Assembly (NCBI GenBank): GCA_944386365.1
Contig: CALXAT010000001.1
Coordinates: forward strand, 339,028-403,027
From: an uncultured Clostridia bacterium
GTDB lineage: Bacteria > Bacillota > Clostridia > TANB77 > CAG-508
Length of the DNA stretch: 64,000 bases
Direction of reading: 5' to 3'
Below are positions 1 to 8,415 of this stretch, in pieces. Made by a program: the position numbers and the translations under genes. The first letter of the stretch is position 1, and each line of letters starts with the position of its first letter. The notes under the pieces were generated by a model. That model saw only the letters and a program-made list of their open reading frames with translations, searched no databases and had not been told where the DNA came from.

Positions 1-375
1 ATTATATGTTATTGCTGGCTTTGTTGTATCTAATGTGGATAAAGAAAATTTAAATTTGTTATTTTTAGCTACAAATTCATCTTCACTACCCAATGTGAAT
101 TGTACATTTTCTATTCCCTGTGTTACATTTCCACTTACATATTCCAATTTACTAGTATCCCATGTAATTTCTCCACCTAATACTTTAACACCTGTATTAT
201 TAGAAAGATTTACATTTACTGTAACTTCGTCTCCTCTGTTTCCTGTTACATTTTGTACTGCTACTGTGATTTTTTCTGCTGCTATTATACTATTTATTGG
301 TAATAGACTTATTAATAGCACTAGTAATAATAATACCACAAGTATTTTTGTTGATATTTTTTTAGTAAAAACCAT
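1..375 (-). CDS. Secreted cohesin-domain protein, N-terminal part (cut by window edge)
   Basis: Reading leftwards from an ATG at 375, preceded by a GGGAGG ribosome site, gives 125 residues without a stop to the window edge. Residues 1-33 form a signal peptide (MVFTKK, a long hydrophobic run, then an AxA-like end). From residue 35 the sequence follows the cohesin fold start: VAVQNVTGNRGDEVTVNV, then GVKVLGGEITWD and SKLEYVSG. Cohesins are extracellular receptor modules that bind dockerins. The gene directly upstream on the same strand encodes a dockerin, so the pair may be partners; this is inference. The number of cohesins and the anchoring cannot be seen. Confidence 0.8.
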   Translation of the reverse strand, partial: MVFTKKISTKILVVLLLLVLLISLLPINSIIAAEKITVAVQNVTGNRGDEVTVNVNLSNNTGVKVLGGEITWDTSKLEYVSGNVTQGIENVQFTLGSEDEFVAKNNKFKFSLSTLDTTKPAITYN

Positions 376-447
376 TTTTAATCCTCCCTTTTTTTATTTT
401 ACTTTTCCTCTGTTTTTGCTAATTATTCCCTTTTTCCCTTGGTTTAA

Positions 448-476
448 ATTATATCAAAATCGTTGACGGTTGGTAA
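448..476 (-). promoter_or_regulatory. Candidate promoter of the cohesin gene
   Basis: On the minus strand a perfect TATAAT (448-453) lies 17 bp from TTACCA (471-476), a 4/6 match to the -35 consensus. It sits in the 128-bp gap between the dockerin and cohesin genes and would give a short leader. Confidence 0.4.
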
Positions 477-503
477 TGTCATTTTATGTCACACTTTATC
501 CAG

Positions 504-3371
504 TTATAGAACTTTTTCATTAACAAATGCATCATATATTAAGAATCCATCTGTCGCTGTTATCTCTCCATCTCTATTTACATCTGCTCTTATAAATATA
601 TCATTTGAAATTTCTCTTTCATTTATAAAATAATCATATGTTAAGAATCCATCTGTTGCAGTGATTTCTCCATCTAAATTTACATCTCCATATAATATAT
701 TTTCTGTGTCGCCTGTTATCGTTACGGTAAGTTCTTTTTCAAATCTTCCTGCTTTTGCTGTTATTACTGTTTTTCCACCTCTTAATACTGTAAATGAACC
801 ATTTCCATTATTTTGTATTATACTTGGATCTTTAACTATCCATTCCACATCTGGTGTTTTTTCTGTTGCATTATATGGATAAAAATTTACCTGTAATGAA
901 AAGTTCTTTGTTTGTACATTGTTATAATCTATTTCTGTTATAGGGTTACCTCCATTAGATGAAATAGTTATACCTTGACTTGCTGGAGCAATTGTTGCAG
1001 ATTCTATGGGAACTTCTACTGTTACATCACATGTTCCATAATTTGTTTCATTTACATATGCTATAATTTGATATTGATTATTATCGCTTTCTGTATCCAC
1101 TGCTCTTATACTGATTTCTTTATTATCACTTGTTGTTGTTACTGTTAAATATCTCATAATGGCTACATTATTTATGTCATATTCTTTTAATGGATTTGCC
1201 ATACTTTTTACCTTCCATACAATATCACTACTACTATCTGCACCAGATGTTATTTTTAATGTTGTTGTTTCTCCTTTATTTAATGTAATATTGGATTTAT
1301 CAAATTGTATTGTATTTAAGTTTTCTACTTTTACATTTATGGATACACTTTTTCCTGCTATTGTTGCTGTAATTGTTGTATTTCCATTTGCTTTTGCAGT
1401 CACTTCTCCATTTGCTGTTACCTCTGCAATACTTGTATTAGAAGATTTCCATGTTACTGGCTCTCCACTCCATATTGCTGGCGTAATATTCGTTTCTAAT
1501 GTTACTTTTTCATTTGGTTGTAATTCTATATTGCTAATATTTTCTTCTTTAGTGGTTACATTGTTTATGGTAATTTGTGCATTATTTATATTAAGTGTTG
1601 CATCTGATATATATTGAATTCCATTTTCATCTGCATATTTTGATGTTTGCGTTCCTGTTGGAATATATAAATTTACTTTGTCATTTCCTGTCATAACTTC
1701 AATATTGGCAGATTTTAGCCATACATCTGTTAAATTACCACAGTTCGTAAATGTATCTGCTGTATATACTTTTAAATTTTCTGGTAATATTGCAGCTTTT
1801 AATCCTAGCATGTAATTAAATGCATTTCCATCTAAATATTCAACACTTTCTGGTACTTTTACTATTGTTATGTTATGGTCTCCTGCAAACGCACTGTTTC
1901 CTATTCTTTTTATGCCATTTCCTAAATCGATTGCCGTTATTTTTGAGCAATCAGTAAAGCTTTGCTCACCAATCATTACCATTGAATCTGGTAATGTTAA
2001 TGTTCCTACTATTTCAGAACAATCTGCAAATGCTGAAATTCCTATATATTTCAATTTATGATTAAACTCTATTCCTTCAATTTTAGTGTTTTCAAATGCT
2101 TTATCCAAAATATATTTTACATTTTGAGGTACAGTTAATGTTCCTGTTAAGTTTACATCTTCAAAAGCTCCAATTCCAATACCAATTACAGGCATTCCAT
2201 CTATTGTATCTGGTATATAGATTTCACCTGTTGGTTCAGCACCATTTATTCCCACACACTTTGAAATTGTAATTCCTTTTGAACTTTTTATATATTCTAA
2301 TGTATATTTTTGTTTACTATTATTTACTGTATAACTCCCCGTAGTAACTGCATTTTGTAATCTTTTATATTGTACGTATTCATAATCTCTACTACTTTCT
2401 GACGCAGATGTTGCATAATACATATATCCATCAGATACATATACACCTGCTATTTGCTTTCCTGTATCTGTAATATCCAGTACTTTCTTGTTATCTGTTC
2501 CATCTGTCTTTATTTGATACAAAGACATAAAATCTTCACCTACATAGTAGATATAATCTCCATCTTTCACTATATTAGTATATCTACCACCATATGTATA
2601 AGAATGATTGACAAGACTTTCTTTAGCACCTGTAGAACGATTTTCTTTATATAAATGTCTTATATAAAAATTATTATCTTCACTACCTACATAATATTTA
2701 TAATTATCATCAAAATAGACTGTTGAGCAATAAGAATTTTCACCATTAATCGTTACTGTATCCATATATGGTAAGTCTGAATTATGATTTGTCATATAGG
2801 CATCAGAAAAATATTGTGACTCACCATTTTCAATAGCCTCCTGAGGTGCTGTACTTCCTTGATATAATGTTCCATTATATTTTATAAAATCAAAATCTAA
2901 TTGAGACTTAAATAATTTACTATCTGTAGATTGATGACGTGATCTCGTCATATTTTTAGTTGTATCAGAATATGTCCACTCACCATTTAAAAGTGAAATA
3001 TTCCAAGCATGATTTGCTTTGGGACTTGTTAATTCCTCTGTAGGTAAACCTGCTGCATTCATCAATAATCTATACGTATCTGCATAGCCTCCACATACTG
3101 CCACATGATCAACCAAAATTCCTTCAGCCGTCTGGCTATGTGGCGCTGAAAAGCTATACAAATTTCCCTCTTGCGTATATTGCGCAAGCACAACTGCTTT
3201 CTCATAATCTGTCATATTATCATCTAATAAACTCATTGCATAAGCCACACTTTCATTAATTTTTTGTGTAGCTTCATCTGATGAATATGCTTTAACCGTT
3301 GGAGTTATAAAAATAAAACTTAAAATTTCTAAAATCATAACAACTAGAATAGAAATACTTACTTTTTTCAC
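504..3371 (-). CDS. Secreted transglutaminase-like / BspA-type LRR / Ig-like protein with C-terminal dockerin
   Basis: A 955-residue exported protein. Order: signal peptide (1-28); transglutaminase-like domain with a Cys93, His121, Asp136 triad in AVCGGYADTYR, NHAW and YSDTT; a beta-propeller-like stretch with YYVG repeats (about 225-325); BspA-type leucine-rich repeats (about 375-580) with IGNSAF-like units; a bacterial Ig-like domain (about 598-683); further beta-rich sequence; and a type I dockerin (895-955) with two calcium loops, DVNLDGEITATD and DVNRDGEITATD. Dockerins bind cohesins, and the next gene downstream starts with a cohesin. The start is GTG at 3371, with AAGGAG 9 nt upstream. 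Likely a cell-surface or secreted-complex protein; the substrate of the transglutaminase-like domain is unknown. Confidence 0.88.
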   Translation of the reverse strand: MKKVSISILVVMILEILSFIFITPTVKAYSSDEATQKINESVAYAMSLLDDNMTDYEKAVVLAQYTQEGNLYSFSAPHSQTAEGILVDHVAVCGGYADTYRLLMNAAGLPTEELTSPKANHAWNISLLNGEWTYSDTTKNMTRSRHQSTDSKLFKSQLDFDFIKYNGTLYQGSTAPQEAIENGESQYFSDAYMTNHNSDLPYMDTVTINGENSYCSTVYFDDNYKYYVGSEDNNFYIRHLYKENRSTGAKESLVNHSYTYGGRYTNIVKDGDYIYYVGEDFMSLYQIKTDGTDNKKVLDITDTGKQIAGVYVSDGYMYYATSASESSRDYEYVQYKRLQNAVTTGSYTVNNSKQKYTLEYIKSSKGITISKCVGINGAEPTGEIYIPDTIDGMPVIGIGIGAFEDVNLTGTLTVPQNVKYILDKAFENTKIEGIEFNHKLKYIGISAFADCSEIVGTLTLPDSMVMIGEQSFTDCSKITAIDLGNGIKRIGNSAFAGDHNITIVKVPESVEYLDGNAFNYMLGLKAAILPENLKVYTADTFTNCGNLTDVWLKSANIEVMTGNDKVNLYIPTGTQTSKYADENGIQYISDATLNINNAQITINNVTTKEENISNIELQPNEKVTLETNITPAIWSGEPVTWKSSNTSIAEVTANGEVTAKANGNTTITATIAGKSVSINVKVENLNTIQFDKSNITLNKGETTTLKITSGADSSSDIVWKVKSMANPLKEYDINNVAIMRYLTVTTTSDNKEISIRAVDTESDNNQYQIIAYVNETNYGTCDVTVEVPIESATIAPASQGITISSNGGNPITEIDYNNVQTKNFSLQVNFYPYNATEKTPDVEWIVKDPSIIQNNGNGSFTVLRGGKTVITAKAGRFEKELTVTITGDTENILYGDVNLDGEITATDGFLTYDYFINEREISNDIFIRADVNRDGEITATDGFLIYDAFVNEKVL

Positions 3372-3395
3372 AAAATCATCTCCTTTTATGCTTGA

Positions 3396-3424
3396 ATTAT
3401 ATCAGATTAAAATTAGGAATATAA
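3396..3424 (-). promoter_or_regulatory. Candidate promoter of the dockerin gene
   Basis: TATAAT on the minus strand (3396-3401) is preceded after 17 bp by a weak TTATAT (3419-3424). Placement about 25 bp upstream of the GTG start is sensible; the -35 is poor. Confidence 0.3.
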
Positions 3425-3528
3425 TGCCTTTAAATGTCATGTTTTATTAACTTTTGACGAAATCATAGCATTATGCTTTATTGTGTATTTTTAAAATATT
3501 TAAATAATTTTTTATATAATTTTAAATA

Positions 3529-3572
3529 CAAAAAAAGAATCTTTAAAGTTTATTATTTACTTTAAAGATTCT
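3529..3572 (-). terminator. Rho-independent terminator
   Basis: A perfect 13-bp stem (3536-3548 with 3560-3572) is followed on the minus strand by a run of T. It lies just after the stop of the gene at 3599-3985 and separates it from the dockerin gene. Confidence 0.8.
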
Positions 3573-3598
3573 TCTATTTCTTAATTTTTCTCTTGACA

Positions 3599-3985
3599 TT
3601 ATCTATATTGCCCATATCGATTTCCTTGATTATACTTTTTAGCACTTTGCCAATTATTATATGATGATACTACTCTACCTTGTTTTGAACTATTACTTTC
3701 ATGAATATCATGAGATAATTTTCTATATGCTCCATCACCATTCACTTCATTCATAAACCTATTTCTTTTTTGAGTAAATGTAGGTGCTTCTCCTTTCGTT
3801 TTTAAGATAGCATTTGTTACTCCCATTTGTTGTTTAACTGTTTCCTCTTCTTTTATCCAGTATTTCGTATTTGAATCTCCTGGATTAACTGGTACAGGCA
3901 TATAAGATTCATATCCTTCTTTTGCTAAAATCTTCATAGCTTCACTCAATGTATATTGTTTTTCTTTTCTTCTAAATAACCCCAT
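3599..3985 (-). CDS. Unknown 128-residue protein ending in YGQYR
   Basis: I do not recognise this protein. It is hydrophilic and basic, starts MGLFRRKEKQYTLSEAMKIL and has no signal peptide or membrane segment. Its C-terminus, GNRYGQYR, resembles NRKYGQYKKTGEY near the end of the neighbouring gene product at 4099-4428, so the two may be related or bind the same partner. AAGGAG lies upstream of the ATG at 3985. No terminator separates it from the T-box-controlled gene 113 bp upstream, so they may share a transcript, although a TATAAT in the gap could be a separate promoter. Confidence 0.6.
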   Translation of the reverse strand: MGLFRRKEKQYTLSEAMKILAKEGYESYMPVPVNPGDSNTKYWIKEEETVKQQMGVTNAILKTKGEAPTFTQKRNRFMNEVNGDGAYRKLSHDIHESNSSKQGRVVSSYNNWQSAKKYNQGNRYGQYR

Positions 3986-4098
3986 TTTTTCATTTCTCCT
4001 TAATTAATTAAAATTTTAATCAATTTTTATATTTTTATTATATAGTTGTTTATAGAAATATTTCTTCAATTTTTCTATGCTTTCTATTTGTTTTTACT

Positions 4099-4428
4099 TT
4101 ATATCGGTTTATATTCTCCTGTTTTCTTGTATTGTCCATATTTTCTGTTTAATAAAGAAGTTCTTTTTTCACTAGCTTTCCTATTTTTTTCTGTAAGTAG
4201 TAATACTTTTTTATTTTTTCGTTTCTCCTTAAAATCACTTACATATTCTATTTTATCTTTAAAATTGATTTTTAAGATGTAAACTCCCCATTGATTTAAA
4301 AACAAGTTTGGTTCTACTTTTTTATTTGGAAATTCAGTTTTTGCGTCTTCTATACTTTTTACTAATTGGTCTTTTGTAAATGTTTTTGAATCAAAATAAT
4401 ATTCAATACATTTTCCTTCATTATTCAT
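4099..4428 (-). CDS. Unknown lysine-rich small protein under T-box control
   Basis: A 109-residue, lysine- and asparagine-rich protein that I do not recognise. An ATG at 4440 overlaps the AAAGGA ribosome site; the next in-frame ATG at 4428 has correct spacing and is taken as the start. Predicted beta/alpha segments (FDSKTFTKDQLVKSIEDA, WGVYILKINF) are followed by a strongly basic tail (EKRKNKKVLLLTEKNRKASEKR and NRKYGQYKKTGEY). It begins about 50 nt after the terminator of a complete T-box leader, so its expression should depend on uncharged tRNA. It does not resemble an aminoacyl-tRNA synthetase, amino-acid enzyme or transporter. Confidence 0.65.
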   Translation of the reverse strand: MNNEGKCIEYYFDSKTFTKDQLVKSIEDAKTEFPNKKVEPNLFLNQWGVYILKINFKDKIEYVSDFKEKRKNKKVLLLTEKNRKASEKRTSLLNRKYGQYKKTGEYKPI

Positions 4429-4480
4429 ATTTATCAACATCCTTTATTAAATTTTATTTAAAATTTAAAATCATTTCATC

Positions 4481-4750
4481 AAAAAACCACTTCTTCCTAT
4501 TCCATATTTTAGGACGAAATGGTTATTTATCCGTAATACCACCTAAATTTATTAGTATATTTTGTAATAATCTCATTATAGTTTTAACGATTTAACTGCC
4601 TCTTTTTACTATCGTTCAAAAAAAGATTTAAAAAGTGAAATTTCTATATACTATATATTTAATGGTTTCCAGCCAATGCCCATTTTCTCTTGTAAATATC
4701 AAAAAAATATATATACTTTGCTTTTTAATTCGTTTTGTTTTATTTATTAC
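4481..4750 (-). promoter_or_regulatory. T-box riboswitch leader
   Basis: Read on the minus strand, the canonical parts occur in order. A basal stem I helix (4721-4728) pairs with the strand just after the specifier region. The specifier-loop AGTA is at 4714-4717. AGAGA is at 4686-4690. The distal loop GGCTGGAAACC is at 4664-4674. The other side of the specifier loop reads GAAATTTCA (4636-4644). The T-box bulge GGTGGTATTACGG is at 4531-4543. The terminator stem AACCATTTCGTCCT (4511-4524) pairs with 4485-4498 and is followed by six T. The bulge TGGT would pair with a tRNA ending ACCA. The specifier is ambiguous: TTC/TTT (Phe) or ATT (Ile). Confidence 0.9.
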
Positions 4751-4757
4751 CTATAAT

Positions 4758-4786
4758 ATTTTATCACAAAATTGCTTGAAAAACAA
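4758..4786 (-). promoter_or_regulatory. Promoter of the T-box leader
   Basis: On the minus strand TTGTTT (4781-4786), a 17-bp spacer and TAAAAT (4758-4763) place the transcript start near 4750. This gives a leader of about 270 nt to the terminator, a normal T-box length. Confidence 0.6.
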
Positions 4787-4871
4787 GCCTTTTTATAAAT
4801 TACATATAATTATATGTATTATTATTTTATTTTTTACAATTTCATAACTCATTTTTCTAAAATTCTTTACC

Positions 4872-4919
4872 TAAAAAATTAAAATCATAACCACTCCTTT
4901 TAACAGTAGTTATGATTTT
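4872..4919 (-). terminator. Terminator of the cotJABC operon
   Basis: A 14-bp stem (4881-4894 with 4906-4919, one G-T pair) is followed by a T-run on the minus strand, immediately after the cotJC stop. The rest of the AT-rich stretch between here and the T-box promoter (about 4787-4871) shows nothing further. Confidence 0.8.
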
Positions 4920-4924
4920 GCATC

Positions 4925-5530
4925 TTAATTACATCCACAATTGTTATTATGATTCATATAATATTTTTTCTCTGCTAATTTGTCTTGAACACCTCTTAAT
5001 GCTTCTCCAAATCTTTGGAAGTGCACTACTTCTCTTTCTCTTAAATATCTTAATGGATCCAATACATCAGGATTATCTCTACACAAATCAATTAATTTTT
5101 CATATGTTGCTCTTGCTTTTTGTTCTGCTGCTAAGTCTTCTTGCAAGTTTGCGATTGGGTCTCCTTTACAAGCAAGTACGCCTGCATTAAATGGAAATCC
5201 TGCTGCTGCTTGTGGATAGACATCTACACCATGGTCTGTGTAATATGCACTCAATCCCGCTTTTTCAATTTCTTCAATACTTGCTCCTTTTGTTAATTGG
5301 TGTACGATTGTTCCTACCATTTCTAAGTGAGCTAATTCTTCAGTTCCAATATCATTTAAGATTGCTTTTGCATTTTGATCAGGCATTCCAAATCTTTGAG
5401 ATAAATATCTAAGTGATGCTGCCAATTCTCCATCTGGTCCACCATATTGTGATATGATTACTTTTGCAAGTCTTGGATCTGTACATTTGATATTAATTGG
5501 GTATTGTAACATTTTATTATATGTCCACAT
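4925..5530 (-). CDS. cotJC: Spore coat protein CotJC, Mn-catalase-like
   Basis: A 201-residue ferritin-like protein of the CotJC/manganese catalase family, part of the inner spore coat. Metal-ligand residues typical of the fold are visible: Glu35, Glu65 and His68 in GTEELAHLE, Glu136 in LAAEQKARATYE, and Glu167/His170 in REREVVHFQRFGEAL. A Cys/Asn-rich tail (NHNNNCGCN) ends the protein. It is the last gene of a tight cotJA-cotJB-cotJC operon; its ATG follows the cotJB stop directly and its AGGGGGAA ribosome site lies inside cotJB. Confidence 0.95.
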   Translation of the reverse strand: MWTYNKMLQYPINIKCTDPRLAKVIISQYGGPDGELAASLRYLSQRFGMPDQNAKAILNDIGTEELAHLEMVGTIVHQLTKGASIEEIEKAGLSAYYTDHGVDVYPQAAAGFPFNAGVLACKGDPIANLQEDLAAEQKARATYEKLIDLCRDNPDVLDPLRYLREREVVHFQRFGEALRGVQDKLAEKKYYMNHNNNCGCN

Positions 5531-5869
5531 CTAAAAATTCCCCCTTTCCCATGGCCATGGTTCTTCAAGCCATCTCCATTTATTGCAAGGATAATTAATG
5601 GTTAGTGGTCCATATACTTTTTGATATTTATCCTTTAATTCTTTTACTTCCTTACAATATTTTCTATGCAAACAAAGTGCTTTTTGATCATTTGGGTGTG
5701 TGTCTAAATATAAGGCTAACTCATTTATTGCAAATTCTAAACATCTGATGCGCTCAGCCATTTCTCTTCTTTCATCACAGTCTATGGTTCTTTCAACATC
5801 TTGCATTTGATTACAAGACATTGTATCATTGTCTTCACAACTACAATTTCTATTTTGATTTATTGACAT
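5531..5869 (-). CDS. cotJB: Spore coat protein CotJB
   Basis: A small soluble protein with the CotJB core: RIRCLEFAINELALYLDTHPND, HRKYCKEVKELKDKYQKVYGPL and the Trp/Pro-rich end WRWLEEPWPWE. CotJB is assembled in the spore coat with CotJA and CotJC. A GTG at 5878 lies inside the AAAGGGG ribosome site, so the ATG at 5869 (112 residues) is the better start. It overlaps the end of cotJA and touches the start of cotJC, so the three are translationally linked. Confidence 0.92.
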   Translation of the reverse strand: MSINQNRNCSCEDNDTMSCNQMQDVERTIDCDERREMAERIRCLEFAINELALYLDTHPNDQKALCLHRKYCKEVKELKDKYQKVYGPLTINYPCNKWRWLEEPWPWERGNF

Positions 5870-6219
5870 TTGTTGCACCCCTTTCCTATTGTATTGGTCA
5901 TTTCAATATACTTGATTTCTTCCATTGATTGACCTGGTGAATATGGGCTTACTAATTCTGGAAAGATCGTTCCCATTTTTAGTCCTACACATGGTTTAAA
6001 TGTTCTATCCATATATTGGATTGGAACATAACTTTGTGCTAACATTGGATTTTCTGGAAATACACTTTGTTCTTCATCAAAGCCACAATCACAACTATTT
6101 GAATTGTCTTCATAAGATACAACATTATTACATTTTGTCTCCATGATGTCATTTTGGATTTCACATGAATTATTTGAATAATTGTTGTTCATACAATAGC
6201 ATTTTCTTCTACTAAACAT
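5860..6219 (-). CDS. cotJA: Spore coat associated protein CotJA
   Basis: A 119-residue protein. The C-terminal half carries the CotJA core (MLAQSYVPIQYMDRTFKPCVG, then IFPELVSPYSPG). The N-terminal half is an unusual Cys/Asn/Ser-rich extension (residues 1-45, with CNNV and CDCGF), longer than I expect for CotJA. It is the first gene of the cotJ operon with an AAAGGAGG ribosome site and overlaps cotJB by 10 bp. Confidence 0.9.
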   Translation of the reverse strand: MFSRRKCYCMNNNYSNNSCEIQNDIMETKCNNVVSYEDNSNSCDCGFDEEQSVFPENPMLAQSYVPIQYMDRTFKPCVGLKMGTIFPELVSPYSPGQSMEEIKYIEMTNTIGKGCNKCQ

Positions 6220-6242
6220 ATTAAAATTCCTCCTTTTGTTAC

Positions 6243-6250
6243 ATTATATG
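6243..6250 (-). promoter_or_regulatory. Candidate sporulation -10 element of cotJABC
   Basis: On the minus strand CATATAAT, one base from the SigE-type -10 CATACAAT, lies about 25 bp upstream of cotJA. cotJ is SigE-controlled in Bacillus. No convincing -35 was found, so this is tentative. Confidence 0.3.
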
Positions 6251-6416
6251 TACAGTAACAAAAAAGGTTGACGTTTTTTATTATTAATTCCATATAATTT
6301 TCTGTATTGACTACATCATATGTATTATCTTTTGAGTTATAAATTATAACTTATAACTTTTTCCTACACAATTCTTTTATTTTATGATATAGTATTTTCA
6401 AAAGGAGGAATTACAT

Positions 6417-6803
6417 ATGGATATAAATCTATTAATAGAAACTGCCAAAAAAGTTAGAGAAAATGCATATACACCTTATTCAAATTACAAAGTAGGATGT
6501 GCTTTGCTTACCAAAAATGGAAAAATCTTTTCTGGGTGTAATATTGAAAATGATGGCATTATGTCTATTTGCGCTGAAAGAGTCGCTTTTAGTAAAGCTA
6601 TTTCTGAAGGTGAAAAAGATTTTGAATGTATTTTAGTATTAGGTGGAAAAGAAAAATTACAATATACTTCTCCCTGTGGCTATTGTAGACAATTTATGTC
6701 TGAATTTTGTAATAAAAATTTTGAAATTTATATGTATTATGATAATGATAAAATAGAGAAAAAAACATTAGCAGATTTATTACCTGATAGTTTTAATTTA
6801 TAA
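6417..6803 (+). CDS. cdd: Cytidine deaminase
   Basis: A 128-residue homotetrameric-type cytidine deaminase that converts (deoxy)cytidine to (deoxy)uridine in pyrimidine salvage. The zinc site is complete: Cys52-Ala-Glu54 in ICAERVAF and Cys87/Cys90 in PCGYCRQ. AYTPYSNYKVG and GCNIEN are the usual substrate-loop motifs. A perfect AAAGGAGG lies 8 nt upstream of the ATG, with a TATAGT -10 further up. It stands alone between the divergent cotJ operon and convergent pyk. Confidence 0.95.
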   Translation: MDINLLIETAKKVRENAYTPYSNYKVGCALLTKNGKIFSGCNIENDGIMSICAERVAFSKAISEGEKDFECILVLGGKEKLQYTSPCGYCRQFMSEFCNKNFEIYMYYDNDKIEKKTLADLLPDSFNL

Positions 6804-6811
6804 AAGTCAAA

Positions 6812-6839
6812 AAAAACTCATCAAATACGATGAGTTTTT
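6812..6839. terminator. Bidirectional terminator between cdd and pyk
   Basis: An 11-bp A/T-flanked stem (6812-6822 with 6829-6839, core ACTCATC/GATGAGT) with T-runs on both sides, placed between convergent cdd and pyk. Confidence 0.85.
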
Positions 6840-6853
6840 CTTATTTTTTTATC

Positions 6854-8299
6854 TTATACTCTAGCAACGCCACCAATAACTTTGTTTTCTGTTGCATCTG
6901 GTAATATTTTTGGTCCTCCTGCAAGAACAACTTTATCACCTTTTTCCAAGATACCATCTGCTTCTAATTTAGCAATTCCTTTTTGAATTGTATCTTCAAT
7001 TGTTTTTCCATCTTTGATTAATATTGGTGTTACATTCCATGTAATTGCTAATTGATAATATGTTTGTTCATTATCTGTTACAGCAAATATAGGGCAACCT
7101 GGTCCCATACCAGCAATCATTCTTACAGAATCACCTTTATGTGTATATGCAACAATTGCATCTGCTTCTACTTGATAAGCTGTTACACATGTTGTATAAG
7201 CAATATTTTTTTCTAAATCTTCTGAATCTATTTTTTTGAAATTCTTTTTGCTAAATCTCTTCCAGTAATTAACTGTTCCTTCAATAGATTTTGATATTTT
7301 AACCATTGCATTAACACATTCTACTGGATATTTACCCATAGCACATTCTCCAGAAAGCATGATACAACTTGTCATATCATATACAGCATTTGCAACATCA
7401 CTAACTTCTGCTCTTGTTGGTCTTGGATTAGAAGTCATTGATTCTAACATTTGTGTAGCTGTTACAACTGGTTTACCAACTTGATTACATCTTTTGATAA
7501 AGTGTTTTTGAACAATTGGAACTTGTTCCATTGGTATTTCAACACCCATATCTCCACGAGCTACCATGATACCATCTGATATTGCTAAAATTTCTTCAAA
7601 GTTATCAATACCTTCTTGGCTTTCAATTTTTGATATAATCTTGATGTGTTCTCCACCATTTGCTTTTAATAAATCTTTAATCTCTTGAACATCTGATGCT
7701 CTTCTTACAAATGAAGCAGCTATCATATCAAATCCAGCTTTGATTCCATTTGTGATATCATCAATATCTTTTTGTGCTAAAGCTGGTAAATTTAATTTCA
7801 ATCCTGGAACATTCATTGTTTTTCTGCTTCCTAGTCTTGCTGTATTTAAAGCTTTACATTTAATATCTTTTCCAACAATTTCTATAACTTCAAACTCTAA
7901 AGCTCCATCATCAACTAGGATTTTAGCTCCTGGTTTTACATCTTGATATAAGTTTTTATAACTAATTGTTGTTTTTGTTTCATTTCCTATAATATCATCA
8001 TGAACAAATGTAAATTCTTGTCCTTCATTGATGGTTACTTTTTCGTCTCCTGACTCTAATTTTCCTGTTCTAATTTCAGGTCCTTTTGTGTCTAATAATA
8101 AAGCAACTGGTTTATTTAATTTTTCTCTTACTTTCTTTATTGTTGCTATTTTTTCTGCGTTTTCTTCATATCCTCCGTGTGAAAAGTTGATTCTTGCAAC
8201 ATTTAGTCCTGCTTTAACTAAATTTGTAAACATCTCTTCACTTTCACTTGCTGGTCCTATTGTACCAATGATGTTTGTTTTTCTTAAAACTTCTTTCAT
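6854..8299 (-). CDS. pyk: Pyruvate kinase
   Basis: A 481-residue pyruvate kinase that converts phosphoenolpyruvate and ADP to pyruvate and ATP. Motifs seen: NFSHGGYEE, LLDTKGPEIRTG, the active-site IISKIESQEGI with the catalytic Lys, MVARGDMGVEIP and TATQMLESM. It lacks the extra C-terminal PEP-utilising-type domain found in Bacillus Pyk, as in many Clostridia. Start is the ATG at 8299 after GGGAGG. It is monocistronic with its own terminator. Confidence 0.97.
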   Translation of the reverse strand: MKEVLRKTNIIGTIGPASESEEMFTNLVKAGLNVARINFSHGGYEENAEKIATIKKVREKLNKPVALLLDTKGPEIRTGKLESGDEKVTINEGQEFTFVHDDIIGNETKTTISYKNLYQDVKPGAKILVDDGALEFEVIEIVGKDIKCKALNTARLGSRKTMNVPGLKLNLPALAQKDIDDITNGIKAGFDMIAASFVRRASDVQEIKDLLKANGGEHIKIISKIESQEGIDNFEEILAISDGIMVARGDMGVEIPMEQVPIVQKHFIKRCNQVGKPVVTATQMLESMTSNPRPTRAEVSDVANAVYDMTSCIMLSGECAMGKYPVECVNAMVKISKSIEGTVNYWKRFSKKNFKKIDSEDLEKNIAYTTCVTAYQVEADAIVAYTHKGDSVRMIAGMGPGCPIFAVTDNEQTYYQLAITWNVTPILIKDGKTIEDTIQKGIAKLEADGILEKGDKVVLAGGPKILPDATENKVIGGVARV

Positions 8300-8415
8300 T
8301 TTTTATTCCTCCCTTATTTCTTAAAAACCAGAGCTTATTATATCACACCATAAGAACGGTTTTCAATATCTTTTTATTATTTTTTACGATATTTTGAATA
8401 ATTATTACCGTTTTC

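Noticed and set aside
35..466. Open frame on the plus strand over the cohesin gene
   Set aside because: It is a shadow; the minus strand has the signal peptide, cohesin motif and ribosome site.
6220..6416. Full SigE promoter for cotJABC
   Set aside because: Only a -10-like CATATAAT was found; no -35 at proper spacing, so it is listed only as tentative.
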